Position numbers and translations under genes: made by a program
Notes under the pieces: model-generated
What the model saw: only the letters and a program-made list of their open reading frames with translations
What the model was told of the DNA's origin: nothing
The model's database searches: none
Assembly: GCF_008973825.1 (NCBI RefSeq)
Contig: NZ_WCHR01000004.1
Location: 186,001-250,000 of the forward strand
DNA from: Gemmobacter serpentinus
Lineage (GTDB): Bacteria > Pseudomonadota > Alphaproteobacteria > Rhodobacterales > Rhodobacteraceae
Direction: 5' to 3'
DNA: 64,000 bases
Shown: positions 60,888-64,000 of the stretch, piece after piece
Position numbering within the stretch: position 1 is the first letter of the stretch
How the letters are laid out: the number at the start of each line of letters is the position of its first letter

Positions 60888-62032
60888 GCCATCTCCCGTT
60901 GTGGAGGGCTGAACGGCGCAGGGCCGCCCACCCGGGCAAAGCTGGCAAAGAAGCCCGCAAATTCAGGCGAGGCTTCCGCCCCCGCATCCGCCACGGCCAA
61001 AGCCTGCGGCGACAGATAGGGCGCGCAGAGGCTGCGCATCCGTGTCCAATCCGTGCTGCGGCGCGCGCCCAAGCGATCCAGCGCCTGCGACCACTCGCGC
61101 AGCGGAGAGATCACCGGGCGTGCCAATCGAAAGCTCATGGGCCGCGTGCTGCTCATAGGGCCATTTCTTGTCTGGGGGCCATATCCTGTCGGCCCAAAAT
61201 GTTCTTCGCCAAAAGCGTTTTCCCCAATAGCCCCGATCAACCACTGATTGACAAGAAAAATATGGTAAGCATCCGAGGAATCCGCACAGGGCTGTGCCTC
61301 GATGCGAAAGGCCTTGGCCTCGCCGCGGACATGATCGAGCCAAAGCGGCGGCAGCGGCTGACCGCAGAAACGCAGGCACAACAGCACTTCGGCCAGCAGA
61401 TCGCCATTCTGTTCCAGATGCGCAAGGCAGCCCAGTTGCAACAGGCTTTTCAGGGCCGCATCTGGCAGATCGAAACTGCGACGCCCGTAATCGGCCAGAT
61501 AGAAGATGGTATGGGTCAGGTCATAGGCCGCGCGCGGATTGGGCAGCGCAAAGGTCGCAGGGCGTGACAGGAAGCGCATCAGGCGGCCATCAAGGCCCTC
61601 CACCTCCAGCTTGCGGCCATGGCGCGCCAGAAGGTGGCGCACTTCGCCGCGCTGCAAATCATTCACTTCAGCGTCGATCCACCCTTCGGCAATGATCCAA
61701 TCCGCCAGTCGCGCCCCGAAGTCCCCGGGATGCCCAAGTTCCTCCAGAGCGGTCACGACACCGAGAATGGTGCGGTAATATTGCGGATAAAATTTGATCA
61801 TACTCTCGGCACGATCAAGGAAAGGCTGATAGATCGCAAGCTCTTCTTGCGACAACTGGCGGCCCAAGGCCGACAGGATGCCCAGAAGTTCGGCATTTTC
61901 CTTCAACCAATAGGCATCCCCCGACAGGCGCCGCTCATGGGCGAAGGCATTCAGCAACGGTGCCAGACCGCGCATATGCGTCACCGGCCGCGCGGCCTGG
62001 GCGCGGCTTGCGAAGGAAACCACATTTGTCAT
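60884..62032 (-). CDS. Helical protein of unknown function
   Basis: I do not recognise this 382-residue protein. It is largely alpha-helical, cytoplasmic (no signal or membrane helix) and contains a His-bearing segment, AYDLTHTIFYLADYGRRSFD, and two cysteines in mid-protein (GCLAHLE, LRFCGQPLPP). The C-terminus is Pro-rich. ATG 62032 is preferred to the open frame reaching 62083. It lies 84 bp downstream of the repeat-protein gene and overlaps the EamA permease gene by 4 bp, so all three are likely cotranscribed. A role in handling or modifying the repeat protein is possible but unproven. Confidence 0.75.
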   Translation of the reverse strand: MTNVVSFASRAQAARPVTHMRGLAPLLNAFAHERRLSGDAYWLKENAELLGILSALGRQLSQEELAIYQPFLDRAESMIKFYPQYYRTILGVVTALEELGHPGDFGARLADWIIAEGWIDAEVNDLQRGEVRHLLARHGRKLEVEGLDGRLMRFLSRPATFALPNPRAAYDLTHTIFYLADYGRRSFDLPDAALKSLLQLGCLAHLEQNGDLLAEVLLCLRFCGQPLPPLWLDHVRGEAKAFRIEAQPCADSSDAYHIFLVNQWLIGAIGENAFGEEHFGPTGYGPQTRNGPMSSTRPMSFRLARPVISPLREWSQALDRLGARRSTDWTRMRSLCAPYLSPQALAVADAGAEASPEFAGFFASFARVGGPAPFSPPQREMA

Positions 62033-62116
62033 GAAGGATCTGCCAGGCCCGGCGTCTTGCAGGGAAAGGCCTCCGCCGCCCACCGGGCAGGTCTGGCGGG
62101 CGGAGGCCCGATCAGG

Positions 62117-62557
62117 TCAGTTCGAGGCGGGCATCAGCGCGGTGGCACCGCCCGAGGTCATGTCCTGACCTTCGATGTTCGAGGCCGGCATCAGCGCGGT
62201 CGCACCACCCGAAACCATATCCAGACCTTCGATGTTCGAAGCCGGCATCAGCGCGGTCGCACCACCCGAAACCATATCCAGACCCTCGATGTTCGACGCG
62301 GGCATGAGCGCGGTCGCACCGCCCGAGATCATGTCGAGACCTTCGATGTTCGAAGCCGGCATCAGCGCGGTTGCGCCACCCGAAACCATATCCAGACCTT
62401 CGATGTTCGAAGCCGGCATCAGCGCGGTCGCAGCACCGTCAAACATATCGAAACCTTCGATATTCGAGGCAGGCATCAGATCGGCGGCGAGGCCCATCGC
62501 CATATCGGCGAAGGCGGCCGGGGTGGTGTCGATCAGGGTCTTACGCATAGCGCTCAT
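62117..62557 (-). CDS. Tandem 19-residue-repeat protein, precursor-like
   Basis: This 146-residue protein has a 24-residue leader (MSAMRKTLIDTTPAAFADMA) then six 19-residue units and a final 8-residue partial unit ending in LMPASN. The consensus unit is TALMPASNIEGLDMVSGGA; unit 1 is divergent (start AD, end DGAA), units 3 and 6 carry single changes. It has no Cys, no signal peptide and no membrane helix. Each unit ends with a Gly-Gly-Ala motif resembling double-glycine processing sites. GGAGG 8 bp before ATG 62557 sets the start; the frame open to 62692 is not coding. It heads an operon with an unknown helical protein and an EamA permease. A multi-core precursor peptide is one reading; a structural repeat protein is another. 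Confidence 0.8.
   Translation of the reverse strand: MSAMRKTLIDTTPAAFADMAMGLAADLMPASNIEGFDMFDGAATALMPASNIEGLDMVSGGATALMPASNIEGLDMISGGATALMPASNIEGLDMVSGGATALMPASNIEGLDMVSGGATALMPASNIEGQDMTSGGATALMPASN
62120..62485 (-). repeat. 57-bp tandem repeat array
   Basis: Six 57-bp units plus 24 bp lie at 62485-62429, 62428-62372, 62371-62315, 62314-62258, 62257-62201, 62200-62144 and 62143-62120. Units are nearly identical, with mainly silent differences, which suggests recent expansion by slippage or recombination. Confidence 0.93.
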
Positions 62558-62638
62558 TTTGGGCCTCCGTGGCTGAGCGGGTTGGTCGGCAATACCCCTC
62601 AACGCTTGCCCTAAATGATTGAATTTACAACGCGTTTT

Positions 62639-62760
62639 GCATCCACAGGTTGCGCACCGCTTTGTCCACATGGTTGGATAAGTGCAAGCCACGGGTGCGG
62701 TTTATCTATGCGCGAAATCCCGATTTTATCCACAACCAATGCGGTCGGATTCTATCCACA
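62639..62760. promoter_or_regulatory. Cluster of four DnaA-box-like sites
   Basis: GCATCCACA (62639), TTGTCCACA (62662), TTATCCACA (62726, perfect consensus) and CTATCCACA (62752) lie in one orientation within 122 bp. This is in the 401-bp space upstream of the repeat-protein gene and of xth. AT-rich sequence and a CtrA-like site follow directly. Confidence 0.6.
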
Positions 62761-62789
62761 TCCGACGCATTAGATGTGATTCGCAAAGA

Positions 62790-62804
62790 TTAACAAAGTC
62801 TTAA
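62790..62804. promoter_or_regulatory. CtrA-like binding site
   Basis: TTAACAAAGTCTTAA is a perfect TTAA-N7-TTAA, the consensus of the alphaproteobacterial cell-cycle regulator CtrA. It lies 30 bp after the last DnaA-box-like site in an AT-rich stretch. A cell-cycle or replication role is inferred. Confidence 0.55.
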
Positions 62805-62958
62805 TGAAATCATGGCCCAAACCCGACATTGGGGCGCGCGCGGGTCCAGAGCAGGGCAGCAGGCCTTGCCAGCCGCGGCGCTGCGCGCGATAGAGGATGG
62901 ATAAAGGATCCCGGGCTGTGCCCGCCCGCGATCCGCCCCGCAGCCGGAGCCTTGCTGG

Positions 62959-63768
62959 ATGAAACTTGCCACTTTCAACATCAACGGCATCAAGGCCCGG
63001 ATCGAGGCGCTGCCGCGCTGGCTGCAAGCCGCACAGCCCGATGTGGTGACCCTGCAGGAAATCAAATCGGTCGATGAGGCCTTTCCGCGCGCGCAATTCG
63101 AGGATTTGGGCTGGCGGGTCGAGACCCATGGCCAGAAGGGTTTCAACGGTGTCGCGATTCTGTCGCGCCTGCCGCTGGAGGATGTGACGCGCGGCTTGCC
63201 TGGCGATGACAGCGACGAACAGGCGCGCTGGATCGAGGCCACGGTGATCGGAGAACGCCGTGCGGTGCGGCTCTGCGGGCTCTATCTGCCCAATGGCAAC
63301 CCGGTCAGCTTTGGCGCGGATGGCGCGCCCGAGATCAGCGGCAAATATGGCTACAAGCTGGGCTGGATGGCGCGGATGCGCGACCGCGCAGCAGAGCTGT
63401 TGCGCAGCGAGGAGCCGGTGGTGCTGGCGGGCGATTACAACATCATCCCGCAGCCCGAAGATGCCGCCCGCCCCGAAGCCTGGGCACAGGATGCGCTGTT
63501 CCTGCCGCAAAGCCGCGCGGCGTTCCGCCGGATCCTGAACCTTGGCTACACCGAGGCCTTCCGCGCCCACGTGCAGGGGCCGGGGCATTATTCGTTCTGG
63601 GATTATCAGGCCGGGGCCTGGGAAAAGAACAACGGTATCCGCATCGACCATCTGCTGCTCAGCCCGCAGGCGGCAGACCTGCTGCGCGATGTGCAGATCG
63701 ACAAATTCGCGCGCGGTGAGGAAAAGCCATCGGATCACGTTCCGGTCTGGATTGATCTCGACGCCTGA
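62959..63768 (+). CDS. xth: Exodeoxyribonuclease III
   Basis: This 269-residue AP endonuclease / 3'-5' exonuclease of the Xth family acts in base-excision repair. Catalytic residues are present in order: Glu34 (TLQEIKS), Asp159 and Asn161 (LAGDYNIIP), Asp259-His260 (PSDHVPVW). The N-terminal MKLATFNINGIKAR is the family start. Length matches E. coli ExoIII. It is divergent from the repeat-protein operon and is followed after 10 bp by a TTCGACGAA hairpin. Confidence 0.96.
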   Translation: MKLATFNINGIKARIEALPRWLQAAQPDVVTLQEIKSVDEAFPRAQFEDLGWRVETHGQKGFNGVAILSRLPLEDVTRGLPGDDSDEQARWIEATVIGERRAVRLCGLYLPNGNPVSFGADGAPEISGKYGYKLGWMARMRDRAAELLRSEEPVVLAGDYNIIPQPEDAARPEAWAQDALFLPQSRAAFRRILNLGYTEAFRAHVQGPGHYSFWDYQAGAWEKNNGIRIDHLLLSPQAADLLRDVQIDKFARGEEKPSDHVPVWIDLDA

Positions 63769-63778
63769 GGGAAAGGCG

Positions 63779-63801
63779 ACAAATCTTCGACGAAGATTTG
63801 T
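63779..63801. repeat. TTCGNCGAA-core hairpin, copy 4
   Basis: ACAAATCTTC-GAC-GAAGATTTGT is a perfect 10-bp stem with a 3-nt loop, 10 bp past the xth stop. It is followed by GTCCCG, as copy 2 is, which strengthens the case that the copies are one element family. Confidence 0.75.
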
Positions 63802-63919
63802 GTCCCGGCCCGAAGTTGTCAGGATCTAAGGGGTCATGTCTGAACCACGGGCCTTCGGCCTGACGGCAGCGGCCCGGCCCTAAGGCCCATGGCTCAGGCC
63901 ACTATCTCGGACCAATATC

Positions 63920-64000
63920 TCAAGCCGTCACATCAAAGCCGTGGATCCAGTCATACCGCGCAAGCGGCAGCGCGGGTGCAAGCCTGCCGCCGAGCCGCAG
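63920..64000 (-). CDS. C-terminal end of an unidentified gene, truncated by window edge
   Basis: A frame open from the last base of the window encodes 26 residues ending LARYDWIHGFDVTA before TGA (63922-63920). The composition and the preceding Pro/Ala/Leu-rich segment look like genuine coding sequence. Too little is present to assign a family. It would be convergent with xth. Confidence 0.4.
   Translation of the reverse strand: MRLGGRLAPALPLARYDWIHGFDVTA

Overview
The window reads as chromosomal DNA of a high-GC alphaproteobacterium, most likely Rhodobacterales (Paracoccaceae-like). Supporting signs are an aglEFGAK alpha-glucoside cluster with an adjacent LacI-type regulator, a class II DAHP synthase, a FIST-domain sensor operon with a LuxR-type response regulator, large RTX proteins ending in Hint domains, and a CtrA-like site. 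Genes are dense, and no insertion sequence, phage gene or CRISPR array was seen. The genus is inferred, not proven.

Layout. 1-1575: the end of a class I glutamine amidotransferase and an agmatinase-family ureohydrolase. 1619-12468: carbohydrate uptake and entry into metabolism. aglE-F-G-A-K run leftward; aglR (LacI), a GH1 beta-glucosidase and glucokinase run rightward from a shared divergent control region. A GT51-like peptidoglycan glycosyltransferase relic, broken by one in-frame TAA, trails aglK. 12425-15629: a three-gene sensory operon (TTG-started LuxR-type response regulator, FIST protein, PAS histidine kinase) with ATGA overlaps. 15795-27147: a complete leftward glycogen operon, glgP-glgB-glgC-glgA-glgX-pgm, whose promoter overlaps a 13-bp copy of the agl operator. 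27460-31283: an NsrR-like Rrf2 regulator, class II DAHP synthase, a GlxA-type AraC regulator and a DUF805 protein. 31965-34287: a serralysin-type RTX protein and a PQQ-type sugar dehydrogenase. 34901-40304: a branched-chain-amino-acid-type ABC transporter (J-G-F-H-M order), closed by a strong terminator.

40551-54292 holds three tandem, separately terminated RTX genes. Each has a different N-terminal domain (PA14-like; choice-of-anchor-L/Ig-like; LamG-like) but the same C-terminal Hint module beginning at Cys-Phe-Thr-Pro-Gly. No type I secretion genes are in the window. 55490-63768 is housekeeping: tRNA-Leu(CAA), a neutral zinc metallopeptidase, a YqaA-like membrane protein, DsbB, a dGTPase-like HD hydrolase, an ErpA-type Fe-S carrier and exonuclease III. 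Set among these is an unfamiliar operon (59958-62557): a 146-residue protein built from six 19-residue repeats ending mostly in Ser-Gly-Gly-Ala, a helical protein of unknown function, and an EamA-type permease.

The agl and glg blocks form one physiological theme: alpha- and beta-glucosides are imported and hydrolysed, glucose is phosphorylated, Pgm links Glc-6-P and Glc-1-P, and GlgC/A/B store it while GlgX/P release it. The shared operator suggests joint control by AglR or a paralogue. The most novel candidates are the tandem-repeat peptide operon, the DnaA-box/CtrA-box cluster beside it (62639-62804), the Hint-RTX trio and a family of TTCGNCGAA hairpins directly after stop codons.
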